Shown one piece after another: positions 32,557-42,928 of a stretch of 57,011 nt of DNA. A model generated the notes under the pieces. That model searched no databases. It saw only the letters and a list, made by a program, of their open reading frames with translations, and had not been told where the DNA came from. Source of the stretch: Asticcacaulis sp. (lineage in GTDB: Bacteria > Pseudomonadota > Alphaproteobacteria > Caulobacterales > Caulobacteraceae). The stretch's first letter is position 1. Every line of letters starts with the position of its first letter. The position numbers and the translations under genes are program-made. The stretch is taken from positions 1-57,011 of the forward strand of contig NZ_JAIXSV010000132.1 of assembly GCF_027484505.1 (NCBI RefSeq), written 5' to 3'.

Positions 32557-35346
32557 TCACGCCGTCAGGCGCGCCGGAGCGGTTTCATCGAGTACCTGCG
32601 CCGCCGGGCGGCCGAAATAATAGCCCTGCGCCTCATCACAGCCTTCGCTACGCAGCAGTTCAAGCTGCGCCACCGTTTCCACCCCTTCGGCCAGCACCGG
32701 CACCTCAAGGCTGCGCCCCAGCGCCAGAATGGCGCGGATGATGGCGCGGGCCTGCGGGCTCTGTTCCGCCTCCATCAGGAAGGAGCGGTCAATCTTGATC
32801 TTGTCGAAGGGGAAGGCGTTGAGCGTATCGAGCGACGAATAGCCCGTACCAAAGTCGTCAATGGCGATGGTCACGCCGAAGCCCTTGATCTGACGCAGGA
32901 TATGCAGGGCACGCGCCTTATCGCCGATAATGGTCGATTCGGTGATTTCCAGCTCCAGACGGCGCGGCGACAGGCCGGTTTCAATCAGGATGGACTGCAC
33001 CATACCGACCAGATCGGGGTGCGTCAGTTGCACGGGCGACAGGTTGACGGCCACCTTGGCCCCATTGGTCCAGGTGGCGGCCTCAGCGCAGGCCGTGCGT
33101 AACACCCACTCGCCGATGTCGAGGATAGCCCCGCATTCTTCGGCGACGGGGATAAAGTCGGCCGGACTAACAAAACCGCGCTGCGGATGCTGCCAGCGCA
33201 GCAGGGCCTCATAGCCGGTAATGGCCTGCGACGTAACAGACCGCTGCACCTGATAATGGACGCGCAGTTCGTCACGAGCGATGGCCTGCCACAGGTCCTT
33301 GGCGAGCGCGCGACGGTCGCGGGCGGCCTCATCCATGCGCGCTTCGTAGTAACAGACCGCCTCATGGCCATTGAGGCGCGGCTGCGCCTTGGCGCGATAC
33401 AGCGCCAGATCGGCATTGTTCATCAAAGGCTCACGCCCGTCGGCATCATCGGGATAGACGGCCACGCCCATCGAACCGCCGGGGCTGACTTCAAATCCGT
33501 CGAGGTCGATAGGGTCGTGCAGGGCCGCGTCCAGACGGCTGACAAAGTCGCTGAGTTCGCGCGCTTCCGCAAATGTCTTGACGCAGGCAAACTCGTCGCC
33601 GCCGATACGTGCCACAAACTCGGTGTCACCACACAGACGTTGCAGACGCTCCGCGATGATTTTCAGCACCTGATCCCCCGCCGCATGGCCACGCACATCA
33701 TTGATTTCCTTGAAGCGGTCAAGGTCGATGGCCACCGCCGCCACCTTGTGACCAGTGCGTGCGGCGCGTTCCAGTTCGCGGTCGGTGTGCTGATTGAAAT
33801 GCTCACGGTTGGGCAGGCCCGTCAGGCCGTCGTGGCGCGCCATGTGCGCAATACGGTCCTCGTCGCGGCGGCGTGCCGTTATGTCATCGATCGTTGTCAC
33901 CCAGCCGCCTTCAGGCAAGGGCCGGTACGTCACCGACAGCACGGTGCCATTGGCCGATTCTGAAATCAGCGTCCCGCCTTCCGGCTGGGCAATCAGGTCC
34001 ATGTGCAGGCGATAGCGCGCCTCGATCTGCGCTTCCGTCGCCCCGGCGCGGCGCAGAATATTGCCCAGCACCTCGCGGAAAGGCGTGCCCGGACGCGCCA
34101 TGTCGGGATCATTGCCAAACATGCTCAGCACACGCGGATTGGCAAAAACGAGCCGATGATCGGCGTCGTAGAGGCTGAGCCCCTGTGACATGTGGCGCAA
34201 AGCGGTGTCGAAATTGTGCGTGGTCCGCTTCAGTATTTCGCGATCCGCCCGGCGCTGCGTAATATCGCGCGTCACCTTGGCAAAGCCGATCAGCGTACCG
34301 TCGCTCTCATACATGGGGGTCAGGATGACGTGCGCCAGGAAGGTCGTGCCATCTTTGCGGACCCGTTCGCCCTCCTCTTCATAACGCCCCTGTGCCAGCG
34401 CGGCCTGCAATATGGCCTGCGGTCGGCCGGCCTCGCGGTCGGCTTCGGGGAAGAAGGTGGCAAAGGATTGGCCTACAATCTCGGACGCGTCATAGCCCTT
34501 GAAACGCTGCGCCCCGGCATTCCAGTTGCTGACCCGCCCCTGCGGATCGAGCATGTAGATGGCATAGTCGCGCACCGAGTCGATCAGGATGCGCATATGG
34601 CGCTCATTGGCGGCGACGGCGGCTTCGAACTTCTGGCGCTGCCTAAGGCTCATGATGCACAGGCCCATCACGGCGATGGCTACCACGGCCACCGTGATCG
34701 ACATGCTGCCCGGATTGAGCATCAGGCCGCCCGTCGCAATACGAGGATCGGGCGTGACATCCACCGCCCCCATGCCGATGAAGTGGTGCGCCACAATCCC
34801 CAGCACCATCAGCGCCGTCGCGCCGCCGAGGGCATAACGATAGCGACTGGTCGCCAGCCACAGGGCAGCGGCTTCGAAAACCATGCCCAGCAGAACCGAG
34901 GCCGCGACCAGTTCTGTATGCCACCCAATGTGCGCAGGGGCCATGACGGCCGACATGCCCGTATAGTGCATCCCTGCCACACCCACACCCAGCAAGGCCC
35001 CACCAACGCCGCGCCAAAACGCTTTGGTTTCCGTGATAGCCAGCGCGATGCCGGAGCCGGTTAGCGTCACGGCGATCAGCAAGGACAGGAAAGTCTTGAA
35101 CAGGTCATAGCCGGTGGCCACGCCGGCGCTATAGGCCAGCATGGCGATGAAGTGCGTCGCCCAGATACCGAAGCCGGCGGCCAGCCCTGCCATAGCGACC
35201 CAGCGCCAGCGTTCAGCCCCCTCGGTCTCGCGGGCGCGACGGGCCAGTCTGAGTGCTGTAAAAGAGGCCGAAACGCAGACCAGCGCCGCCAGCACGACCA
35301 GCGCCCAGTCGTGCTGATCCCGTAAGCACGCGATAACTCTCAGCAT
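32557..35346 (-). CDS. MHYT-PAS-GGDEF-EAL cyclic-di-GMP signalling protein
   Basis: The 929-aa inner-membrane protein has an MHYT sensor of about seven TM segments (metal-site motifs THFIAM, MHYTGM, HHFIGM), a PAS domain (IYMLDPQGRVSNWNAGAQ), a second PAS-like domain, a GGDEF domain (ARIGGDEFACV) and an EAL domain. The GGDEF motif is intact but no RxxD inhibitory site precedes it. The EAL domain has all catalytic marks (YEALLRW, VNLSP, EITEST, IAIDDFGTG, IKIDRSF, AEGVET), so both activities are possible. MHYT domains are proposed to sense O2, CO or NO. The ATG at 35346 is preferred over the GTG at 35361. Confidence 0.95.
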   Translation of the reverse strand: MLRVIACLRDQHDWALVVLAALVCVSASFTALRLARRARETEGAERWRWVAMAGLAAGFGIWATHFIAMLAYSAGVATGYDLFKTFLSLLIAVTLTGSGIALAITETKAFWRGVGGALLGVGVAGMHYTGMSAVMAPAHIGWHTELVAASVLLGMVFEAAALWLATSRYRYALGGATALMVLGIVAHHFIGMGAVDVTPDPRIATGGLMLNPGSMSITVAVVAIAVMGLCIMSLRQRQKFEAAVAANERHMRILIDSVRDYAIYMLDPQGRVSNWNAGAQRFKGYDASEIVGQSFATFFPEADREAGRPQAILQAALAQGRYEEEGERVRKDGTTFLAHVILTPMYESDGTLIGFAKVTRDITQRRADREILKRTTHNFDTALRHMSQGLSLYDADHRLVFANPRVLSMFGNDPDMARPGTPFREVLGNILRRAGATEAQIEARYRLHMDLIAQPEGGTLISESANGTVLSVTYRPLPEGGWVTTIDDITARRRDEDRIAHMARHDGLTGLPNREHFNQHTDRELERAARTGHKVAAVAIDLDRFKEINDVRGHAAGDQVLKIIAERLQRLCGDTEFVARIGGDEFACVKTFAEARELSDFVSRLDAALHDPIDLDGFEVSPGGSMGVAVYPDDADGREPLMNNADLALYRAKAQPRLNGHEAVCYYEARMDEAARDRRALAKDLWQAIARDELRVHYQVQRSVTSQAITGYEALLRWQHPQRGFVSPADFIPVAEECGAILDIGEWVLRTACAEAATWTNGAKVAVNLSPVQLTHPDLVGMVQSILIETGLSPRRLELEITESTIIGDKARALHILRQIKGFGVTIAIDDFGTGYSSLDTLNAFPFDKIKIDRSFLMEAEQSPQARAIIRAILALGRSLEVPVLAEGVETVAQLELLRSEGCDEAQGYYFGRPAAQVLDETAPARLTA

Positions 35347-35451
35347 GTTCAAGCGTCCCACTCAGTGCTTTTTGCGCACCTTCTAAAAAGCCTTGCCATG
35401 GAAGGCTTTTCGATTGTGTTAACACCGGTACGTCTGACGAGCCCGACGGGT

Positions 35452-36051
35452 TCAGGTGCCCGGTAAGGTCTTGCTGAGGAGACGCTTGAGCTGAATCTGC
35501 TGAAGGCTGCGTTCGGCATTGGCGCGGGCGCAGCGCGCCGCCTGTTGCGGCGTTTCGCGCAGGGCCCCGATCATGGCCCCTTCATAGAGCAGCAGCCATT
35601 CATGCGACAGGCTATCGGCCATATCGGCATAACCCGCCTCCCCCAGCAGGGTTTCGAACCACTCGCGCAACTGATGCCGGGCGGCAGCCACCACATCGGC
35701 AATCGCCGGTTTGGCCGAGCCGAATTCCACCGTCGCCGTGATCAGCAGGTCCCCCCGCAGCGTCGTGTCCGACACCTGCGGCAAGGCCTCAAACAGGGAC
35801 AGGGGCCGCGATTTGACCTCCCCCGCTTCGACAGCGATCTTGAGCGCGGCAAAATGCGAAATATGCCAGCGTTCAAGGCAGGCGAGGATCAGATCGTCCT
35901 TGGACGGGAAATGACGATAAAAACTGGCCTTGGCGACCGCGGAGTCCGCAATGATGCGGTCAATACCCGTGGCGCGAAACCCTTGCGTGGCAAATAACGG
36001 CAAGGCCGTCTGCACAATGCGATCCCTGACGCCCGTTTTCGTTCCAGCCAT
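35452..36051 (-). CDS. TetR family transcriptional regulator
   Basis: The 199-aa regulator has an N-terminal helix-turn-helix (GFRATGIDRIIADSAVAKAS, then FYRHFPSKDDL) and a ligand domain with a LDRF-like LACLERWH start, resembling the TetR_C group seen with small-molecule sensors. GGGAGGG lies about 6 bases before the start. The gene is divergent from the EAL gene, and a strong nested palindrome sits between them, so it probably represses itself and possibly that gene. The inducer is not evident. Confidence 0.92.
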   Translation of the reverse strand: MAGTKTGVRDRIVQTALPLFATQGFRATGIDRIIADSAVAKASFYRHFPSKDDLILACLERWHISHFAALKIAVEAGEVKSRPLSLFEALPQVSDTTLRGDLLITATVEFGSAKPAIADVVAAARHQLREWFETLLGEAGYADMADSLSHEWLLLYEGAMIGALRETPQQAARCARANAERSLQQIQLKRLLSKTLPGT

Positions 36052-36081
36052 CTCCGTCCCTCCCTGTGAGTAGGGCCGATA

Positions 36082-36106
36082 TTGACAGACAAGTCTGTCC
36101 TGTCAA
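36082..36106. promoter_or_regulatory. Nested TetR-type operator
   Basis: GACAGAC (36084-36090) and GTCTGTC (36093-36099) form an inner palindrome, and TTGACAG (36082-36088) with CTGTCAA (36100-36106) an outer one. It lies 31 bp upstream of the tetR-like start and about 100 bp upstream of the EAL gene. TTGACA could also serve as a -35 element. Confidence 0.65.
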
Positions 36107-36205
36107 CGTTTACACATCGCTGCGCAGAGGCTTTATTAAGCATTTTCTGTTTAGGTGGCGGAGATATCATGGTGGGTATGCGCCCGCACAAGGACTTTTG
36201 GCTGC

Positions 36206-37879
36206 ATGCCCGAACGCGACGACTACAAAAACCAGCGCGACCGCTACATTGCCTTTTCTCTCGCGGCGGCCGATCTGCTGGTTGAAGTCGATGAAGGCGG
36301 AAAGATCGCCCGCACCATCGGGGCCACCAACGCCCTTCTGGCCGAGGACGCGCAAAGCGTCAAAGGGCAGGCCATCGAAGCGCTGTTTCCATCCGCAGAC
36401 CGCTATCTGGTCGCCCGCCTGCTGGCGCGGGCCCGCGACATCGGGCGTATCGACCCGGCCACTGTCCGCCTCAAACCCGATGGCCGCAAGCCGATCCATG
36501 TCAATCTGGGGGCCTGTTATCTGCCCGATCGGCAGCGGACCTTCGTGACCGTCACCGTGCTGTCGGAGCCGCTGGTCAAGGCCTTGCCTGAACGCGATGA
36601 TATTTCGGGCCTGCTCGATCTGTGCGAATTCCAGCATATGGCCTCGCGGGCCATTAAACCGGGGGATGCCGGTTCGGGCGCCGCCATGTTGCAGGAAATG
36701 CAACTGATCCGCCTGAATGGCCTGAGCGACGCCATGGACAAGATGCCGCAGTCGCGCTCCGAACAGTTGATGGGTGAAATCGGCGCCCTGTTGCGCGCCT
36801 CCTCCGGCCCCACGGGCGCGGCCGCCCGTCTGGGCGACGATGAGTTCGGCCTGATGGCCGATCAGGGCGCCAATGCCATCAGCGAAGCGCAACTGATGGG
36901 GGACATTCAGCAGGTGCTAAGCAATGCCGGGGTCAAGGAAGACCGCGTGTCTTCCAGCATCGTTACCCTGTCGATGGACACCACGAACCTCAGCGAAGAC
37001 AGCGTCGCCAAGGCCCTGTCCTACGTCGTGGACAAGTTTACCAAGACCGCCACGCTTGAAGCGCGTGATCTGCAAAACAGCCTGAACGCCGCCATCAACG
37101 CCGCCGTCGATCAGTATGCCCGCGTCAAGGCCGTCCTTGCTGCCGGTCAGTTCACCCTGCATTATCAGCCGGTTGTGGACATAGCATCGCGCGAGGTTCA
37201 TCACTACGAAGCGCTATTGCGTTTCAACGGCGGGCTGGATTCCTACGACACGGTGCGCTTTTCCGAGCAGGTGGGGCTGGCGGTTGAGTTCGATCTGGCC
37301 GTCTGCGACAAGGCCATCAGCGCGCTGCATCAGTATCCCGGCGAATCCATCGCCATGAACCTTTCGGGCCTTTCGGTGCAGAACGCGCAGTTCCGCGACC
37401 GCCTCAGTGCCCGGCTCAAGGCGGAGCCTGCGCTTAAAAACCGGTTGATGTTCGAACTGACCGAGTCGCACATGATCGAGGATGTGGAGGAGGCCGCGCG
37501 CTTCCTCGCCGATCTGCGCCGCCGCGGTTACAAAATCTGTCTGGATGATTTTGGCTCAGGTGCCGCCGCCTATAATTATCTGCGCCGCTTCGATGTGGAC
37601 TATATCAAGATCGACGGCCCGTTTTTAAAAACCGCCCTCACTCAGCCGCGTCAGCGCGCCCTCATCCACTCCCTCAGCATCCTGTGTGAGGAGTTGAAGT
37701 GCAAGTGCATCGGCGAAATGATCGAGTCAGAGGACATGGTGCGGCTGGCCAAAGATCTCGGCATCACCCACGGACAGGGCTGGCTGTTTGGTAAGCCCGC
37801 CGCCCAGATCCCGCCGCGCAGCAATGCGGTATCCCATGCCGTGGCGCGCCGCAAAGGAGCCAGGGAAACCTGGGGCTGA
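36206..37879 (+). CDS. EAL-domain protein with degenerate GGDEF domain
   Basis: The 557-aa protein has no TM segment. A PAS-like N-terminus (about 15-120) precedes a GGDEF-like domain whose signature reads LGDDEFG and lacks the usual substrate-binding context, so it is probably not a cyclase. The EAL domain (about 300-545) has YEALLRF, AMNLSG, ELTESH, ICLDDFGSG, IKIDGPF, GEMIE and GQGWLFGKP, so c-di-GMP hydrolysis is likely. The ATG at 36206 (MPERDDYKNQ) follows AAGGA; the ORF opens earlier at 36155. It faces the TetR gene across a shared operator. Confidence 0.88.
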   Translation: MPERDDYKNQRDRYIAFSLAAADLLVEVDEGGKIARTIGATNALLAEDAQSVKGQAIEALFPSADRYLVARLLARARDIGRIDPATVRLKPDGRKPIHVNLGACYLPDRQRTFVTVTVLSEPLVKALPERDDISGLLDLCEFQHMASRAIKPGDAGSGAAMLQEMQLIRLNGLSDAMDKMPQSRSEQLMGEIGALLRASSGPTGAAARLGDDEFGLMADQGANAISEAQLMGDIQQVLSNAGVKEDRVSSSIVTLSMDTTNLSEDSVAKALSYVVDKFTKTATLEARDLQNSLNAAINAAVDQYARVKAVLAAGQFTLHYQPVVDIASREVHHYEALLRFNGGLDSYDTVRFSEQVGLAVEFDLAVCDKAISALHQYPGESIAMNLSGLSVQNAQFRDRLSARLKAEPALKNRLMFELTESHMIEDVEEAARFLADLRRRGYKICLDDFGSGAAAYNYLRRFDVDYIKIDGPFLKTALTQPRQRALIHSLSILCEELKCKCIGEMIESEDMVRLAKDLGITHGQGWLFGKPAAQIPPRSNAVSHAVARRKGARETWG

Positions 37880-37940
37880 CCCCTCCTCTTGTCAGGGTCA
37901 TTTTGACGGTCTAATCTTCCCTTCAGGGGGAGAAAACAGC

Positions 37941-38684
37941 ATGTTCTCAGCTATTTTCAATCGCGGCTTCGATCTGTTGGGCCGGCATTTTGTGCTGATT
38001 TTCGGCACGGCCTTTTTTATCATGGGCCTGCCGTCGGTGCTGGGGGCCGTCTTCCTCTACGACCTGACAGGAAACACAGACGACAAGCTGTTTGAGTCGC
38101 TGTTTACCCATGGCTGGCCTACCGTCGCCTATGCCGTACTATGCGTCGCGCTTTATCTGATCAACTACTCGGTCATTACCGAAATCGCCGTGACGGGACT
38201 GGCGCGTAGTGAGTTCCGATTAAGCGACGCTCTGGGACGCAGCTTGGCGAACATTATTCCTCTGCTGATTCTCTTTGTCCTTTGCGGGCTGTTGGTCGGG
38301 TTGGGCTTCCTTCTGCTGATTATTCCCGGCATTATTCTGATGCTGGCCTTATCCGTCGCCTGCACGGCCTATATTGCCGAGGGTAAGACCGGAATCACAG
38401 ACGCCATGTCGCGTAGTTTTGAGCTGACGCGTGGCCATCGCTGGTCGTTGCTGGGCGTGTTTATCTGTGTGGGCTTGCTGGAAATGGTTATCGGGGCCAT
38501 TGCCGAAGCCCCGATGCTGTTGGTCGGTCAGGACCTGCCGCAGCCCCTGATTATCGGCGCGTCCACTCTGATCAACACCCTGAGCGATGCCTTTTCTTTG
38601 GTGTTCAGCGTCGCGGCCTATGTGTGCCTGCGTCAGGCCAAAGAGGGCCAACCGACCGACAGCGCGGCGGATGTCTTTGGCTGA
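37941..38684 (+). CDS. YciC-like integral membrane protein, 247 aa
   Basis: The protein has about five or six TM segments, including FGTAFFIMGLPSVLGAVFL, PLLILFVLCGLLVGLGFLLL and LGVFICVGLLEMVIGAI, with a Gly/Pro-rich turn (IIPGIILMLALSVACTAYI) and SFELTRGHRWSLL. This pattern is shared by YciC/DUF975-like and glycerophosphodiester phosphodiesterase membrane domains; no catalytic domain is present. The ATG at 37941 follows GGGGAG. It may be cotranscribed with the EAL gene (61 bp apart) and converges on the RDD gene. Confidence 0.7.
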   Translation: MFSAIFNRGFDLLGRHFVLIFGTAFFIMGLPSVLGAVFLYDLTGNTDDKLFESLFTHGWPTVAYAVLCVALYLINYSVITEIAVTGLARSEFRLSDALGRSLANIIPLLILFVLCGLLVGLGFLLLIIPGIILMLALSVACTAYIAEGKTGITDAMSRSFELTRGHRWSLLGVFICVGLLEMVIGAIAEAPMLLVGQDLPQPLIIGASTLINTLSDAFSLVFSVAAYVCLRQAKEGQPTDSAADVFG

Positions 38685-38690
38685 CGGGTT

Positions 38691-39614
38691 TTATTCGTCG
38701 AACTTGTCCTTTCGGCGACGGCCCAGAAGCATCCGACCCTCAAGCTGCGCCCGCAGGGCGGCGTAATAGGCCCGCAGGAACGCCTCGTCAGAAGGGATAT
38801 CACTGGCGATTTTAGGTTCGACCCAGCCGATGCGCGTCTTGATGCGGTCGGCGACGGCGCGCAGGGTCGGCGGACGCTTTTCGCGCAGGACCTCTTCCAG
38901 CACGCCCAGTTCCTTTTCGCCATACACGCTGATCTGCTCCGGCGTAAAGGTGAGGCCGGGCGACGTGACAGGGGCCTGTTCAGCCAGATCGAAGCTCAGG
39001 CGCTCACGCGGTACATGCACGACGCGCGTGCCGCCCAGAAAATCGCCCAGACGTGCCCGCGACGTATTGAACAGCGGCAACAGGGCGAGAGTCAGGGTCC
39101 AGATCAGAGCCACCAGAGACACCCAGCCGCCATTGACGCTGGCCTGAAGCGCCAATGTCAGCGGCAGGTACAGCTCCACCTCACGCAGGGCGTTGCGCGT
39201 AATCACCGCTGAGGGCGTCAGATGTCCGCCATCATGCGAAATGACGCGAATCTTCATCACCTGCTTGCCCGGCGTGGCGGCGCGCGGTCCCAGCTCAAAC
39301 AGCATGAAATAGCCGGAACGCAGGAAAAAACCGACAAGCACAAACAGAATGATCAGCGCCTGAATGAACGGATGATCCATCTTCACATTATCGAGCTTCA
39401 GATGCTCGAACGGCAGGAGGATATACAGGATCACCAGCACGACGGGTGCCAGAATGATGATCAGAAAATCGATCACCAGCGCCGCCAGACGCGAGGCAAA
39501 GGAAGCCGTACGAAACGACAGCACCACGCCTTCGGGCGTCGTTACGGGCGTGACGGGTCCCTCTGTGGACGGCAGGGCGACAGCCCCGCCCTTCATCAGG
39601 TCAGGTCTGGCCAT
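38691..39614 (-). CDS. RDD family membrane protein
   Basis: The 307-aa protein has the RDD domain from about residue 30 (ASFASRLAALVIDFLIIILA, the Arg-Asp-Asp region), a second TM (FIQALIILFVLVGFFLRSGY), and the family ATPGKQVMKIRVISHDG and LLPLFNTSRARLGDFLGGTRVV. A 90-residue cytoplasmic C-terminus follows. It ends the six-gene MoxR operon and overlaps the SpoIIM-like gene by 14 bp. Three in-frame ATGs 12 bases apart (39638, 39626, 39614) arise from a tandem 12-mer carrying ATG and GAGG; the last is used here. Confidence 0.9.
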   Translation of the reverse strand: MARPDLMKGGAVALPSTEGPVTPVTTPEGVVLSFRTASFASRLAALVIDFLIIILAPVVLVILYILLPFEHLKLDNVKMDHPFIQALIILFVLVGFFLRSGYFMLFELGPRAATPGKQVMKIRVISHDGGHLTPSAVITRNALREVELYLPLTLALQASVNGGWVSLVALIWTLTLALLPLFNTSRARLGDFLGGTRVVHVPRERLSFDLAEQAPVTSPGLTFTPEQISVYGEKELGVLEEVLREKRPPTLRAVADRIKTRIGWVEPKIASDIPSDEAFLRAYYAALRAQLEGRMLLGRRRKDKFDE

Positions 39615-40668
39615 GACTAACCTCATGACGGACCTCATGACGGACCTCTGGCGGGCGCGGTTTGCGCGGGCGACCCACCGCGATGAAATAGGCCAGCCAA
39701 AAGACCAGCATCATACCGCCAAACGTAAAGCGTGCCCACATCTCGGTCACCGTCTGACGCGCCACGCCTTCGATAAAGCCGGCAATGATCAGCATTAACA
39801 TGGCCCCCAGCATGGCCGTCCCGGCCAGTCGCCCGGCTTCGGCCAGCGCCGCCTTGCGCGTCAGGTGACCGGGGAACATGATGCGCCGCGCCAGATGAAA
39901 GCCCGCCGCCGCGCCGATGACGGCCGCCGTCAGCTCGGTCGTGCCGTGGATCGATAGCCAGGCTATGAAATCCGGTCCCAGACCGCGTGAGGCAAACAGC
40001 CACACCATAGCTCCGACCGACATGCCAAAGACAATCATCAGAAAGGCCGTCGGCAGGCCACCGATCACCCCCAAGGCAAAGGCCGACAGTGTGACCTGTG
40101 TGTTATGGCTCATCAGGAAGACGGAAAAGGCCGCGAGCGGTTCCCCGCTTTCGGTGCCGCCAATGGTCTTGCGCAGGTCGTCAACGCTGGCGTTCAGATC
40201 GCGGCCTTGCGACATGCCCCCGACCAGCGGATCGTACCAGCTGGGGTCAGCCATGCACATCAATATGCCCCCCACAATCCCCAGCACCAGACAGAGGGTG
40301 GACAGGGACAGCTCCCCCCACAGGGCGCGCACTGACCGTGGCAGGTCGCGCATGAAAAAGTCGCGGACGATCACACCGGGCCGGGCGTGCGGACCGTACA
40401 TATAGACATAGGCGCGCGCGCACAGAGCCTGCAAGAAGGTGATCAGATTGCGATCCAGCGAGATCGACTGCGCCATCGACAGAGACGATACCGTCGAACA
40501 GTAAAGTACCGGCAGGTCCAGCAGTTCCTCGGTGGTGAATTTGCGCAGACCGCCGTTTTCGGCACGATCGATCTGTTTGGCCAGCGCCTTCCAGTCCTTT
40601 TCGCGCGCTTCGCGGAACTTCTGGCTCTTGAGTTGCAGAGGGGGCTTTTCGCTGGCGGCTTCGCTCAC
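39601..40668 (-). CDS. Stage II sporulation protein M-like (SpoIIM/DUF95) membrane protein
   Basis: The 355-aa protein has a cytoplasmic N-terminus of about 110 residues (KFREAREKDWKALAKQIDRA and LYCSTVSSLSMAQSI) and a SpoIIM domain with TM segments such as LSTLCLVLGIVGGILMCMA, AFALGVIGGLPTAFLMIVFG and AAVIGAAAGFHLARRIMFPG. In Bacilli SpoIIM is part of the DMP engulfment machine; this organism does not sporulate and only the domain is shared. The C-terminus carries a repeat (EVRHEVRHEVSH) encoded by the 12-mer at the RDD start. Its start overlaps the DUF58 stop in ATGA. Confidence 0.9.
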   Translation of the reverse strand: MSEAASEKPPLQLKSQKFREAREKDWKALAKQIDRAENGGLRKFTTEELLDLPVLYCSTVSSLSMAQSISLDRNLITFLQALCARAYVYMYGPHARPGVIVRDFFMRDLPRSVRALWGELSLSTLCLVLGIVGGILMCMADPSWYDPLVGGMSQGRDLNASVDDLRKTIGGTESGEPLAAFSVFLMSHNTQVTLSAFALGVIGGLPTAFLMIVFGMSVGAMVWLFASRGLGPDFIAWLSIHGTTELTAAVIGAAAGFHLARRIMFPGHLTRKAALAEAGRLAGTAMLGAMLMLIIAGFIEGVARQTVTEMWARFTFGGMMLVFWLAYFIAVGRPRKPRPPEVRHEVRHEVSHGQT

Positions 40669-41971
40669 AACCGGTCCTCCCGTTTCATTTCCAGATATTT
40701 GAGCACCAGTTGCACCGCCATGGCCTCGGTCGTCGGTTCCAACACTTCGATACCATAGCGGCGCAGCGTCGCGTGGACGGTTTCGCGCTGCTGCAACAGG
40801 CGACGGGCGAAGATGGCGCGCGTCACGTCATCCGCCGCCTGCGGCTCGGACGCGGCCAGCCCCTCCAGCACTTCGTCGCGGAAGGCGACAAAGACGATCA
40901 GGTGCTTTTTCGACAGGCGCTGCAAGGCTTCAAGCATCAGGTCGGCGCTGATTTCGTCGATAAAGTCGGTGAACAGCACGATCAGCGAACGGCGCGCGAT
41001 CTTCGACCCCAGATCGGCCAGGGCCAGCGTATGATTGGTTTCTTCGGGGCGGTCGTCGAGGCCCGACAATTGCGCCTTCAGCGTCTCATAGGCCTGCGTC
41101 CCGGCCAGCAGCGGCGCATTGTGATACGGCCGCGCCGCAAAGGCGAAGGAGCGCACATTGTCGCCAATCTTCAGCGCACAATAGCCCAGCAGCAGGCCGG
41201 CATAGAGGGCGCGGTCGAGCTTTTTGACCCGCAGCAACGGCTCACCCATCAGGCGGCCGGTGTCGAAGGCCAGCACGATATGGTGGTTGCGCTCGGTCTG
41301 AAACTCCCGCGACAGCAGTTTGAGGTGGCGCGCCGAGGAGCGCCAGTCGATGCGGCGATGGTCCTGCGACGAGTCGTATTCGCGCAGCGCGTGGTATTCG
41401 GAACCGTTGTGCAACTGGTTCTGCACGCGCACTCCATAGACGGAGTCGCGCGAAAACAGAGCGGCGGCGTCCTGCTGCACACCCTCAATGTCCGGCGTGA
41501 CCACCATTTCGGCTTTGAGCGGCACGACCTTCTGCACATAGCCGAGCCCCAGAGCGCCGCTCCAGCGCAGATGCGCGGTTTCCACCGCCGCCTTGCCGCG
41601 CGCGGAGGCGCGCAGGTCCAGTTGGCCTTTGAACACGCCGTCTTCCGGGTTCAGGGTCAGACCGGCCTGCGGCGTTTGCAGGCGTGACGAGACGCCCCAG
41701 CGGATTTCGATCTTTTTGGGCGCGCGGGCTTTGAAGCGCACAGCGTAGTCAAAGCCATAATCGCGTCCGACACCGATGCGGCGCGGCAGAGGGATATCCA
41801 GCGTCAGATGCGACGGCAGCGGCGCAAAAACCCCTTCAAACACCGCCAGCGCCATCAACCCCAGCATGATCAGCGGCATCACCCACCAAAGGGCAGGCGC
41901 AATAAAGACCACCCCCGCCCCCAGAAGGACGCAGGCGATCAGAATGCGGATCAGGCGCGGGGTGGGATGGA

Positions 41972-41975
<4 letters not shown>
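40665..41975 (-). CDS. DUF58 domain protein (MoxR partner)
   Basis: The 436-aa protein has two N-terminal TM segments ([36 protein letters not shown]), a beta-rich middle part and the DUF58 signature ([20 protein letters not shown]) followed by a von Willebrand-like fold ([18 protein letters not shown]). DUF58 proteins occur next to MoxR ATPases and are thought to be their clients. It overlaps both neighbours in ATGA. The function of this pairing is unknown; in some bacteria such operons affect envelope stress tolerance. Confidence 0.93.

Positions 41976-42928
<953 letters not shown>

Noticed and set aside
33187-33963. 258-codon plus-strand ORF inside the MHYT-GGDEF-EAL gene
   Set aside because: Antisense to conserved GGDEF/EAL sequence with no independent signal.
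39601-40668. Sporulation function for the SpoIIM-like protein
   Set aside because: Only the membrane domain is shared; neighbours are MoxR/DUF58 genes and no other sporulation gene is present.
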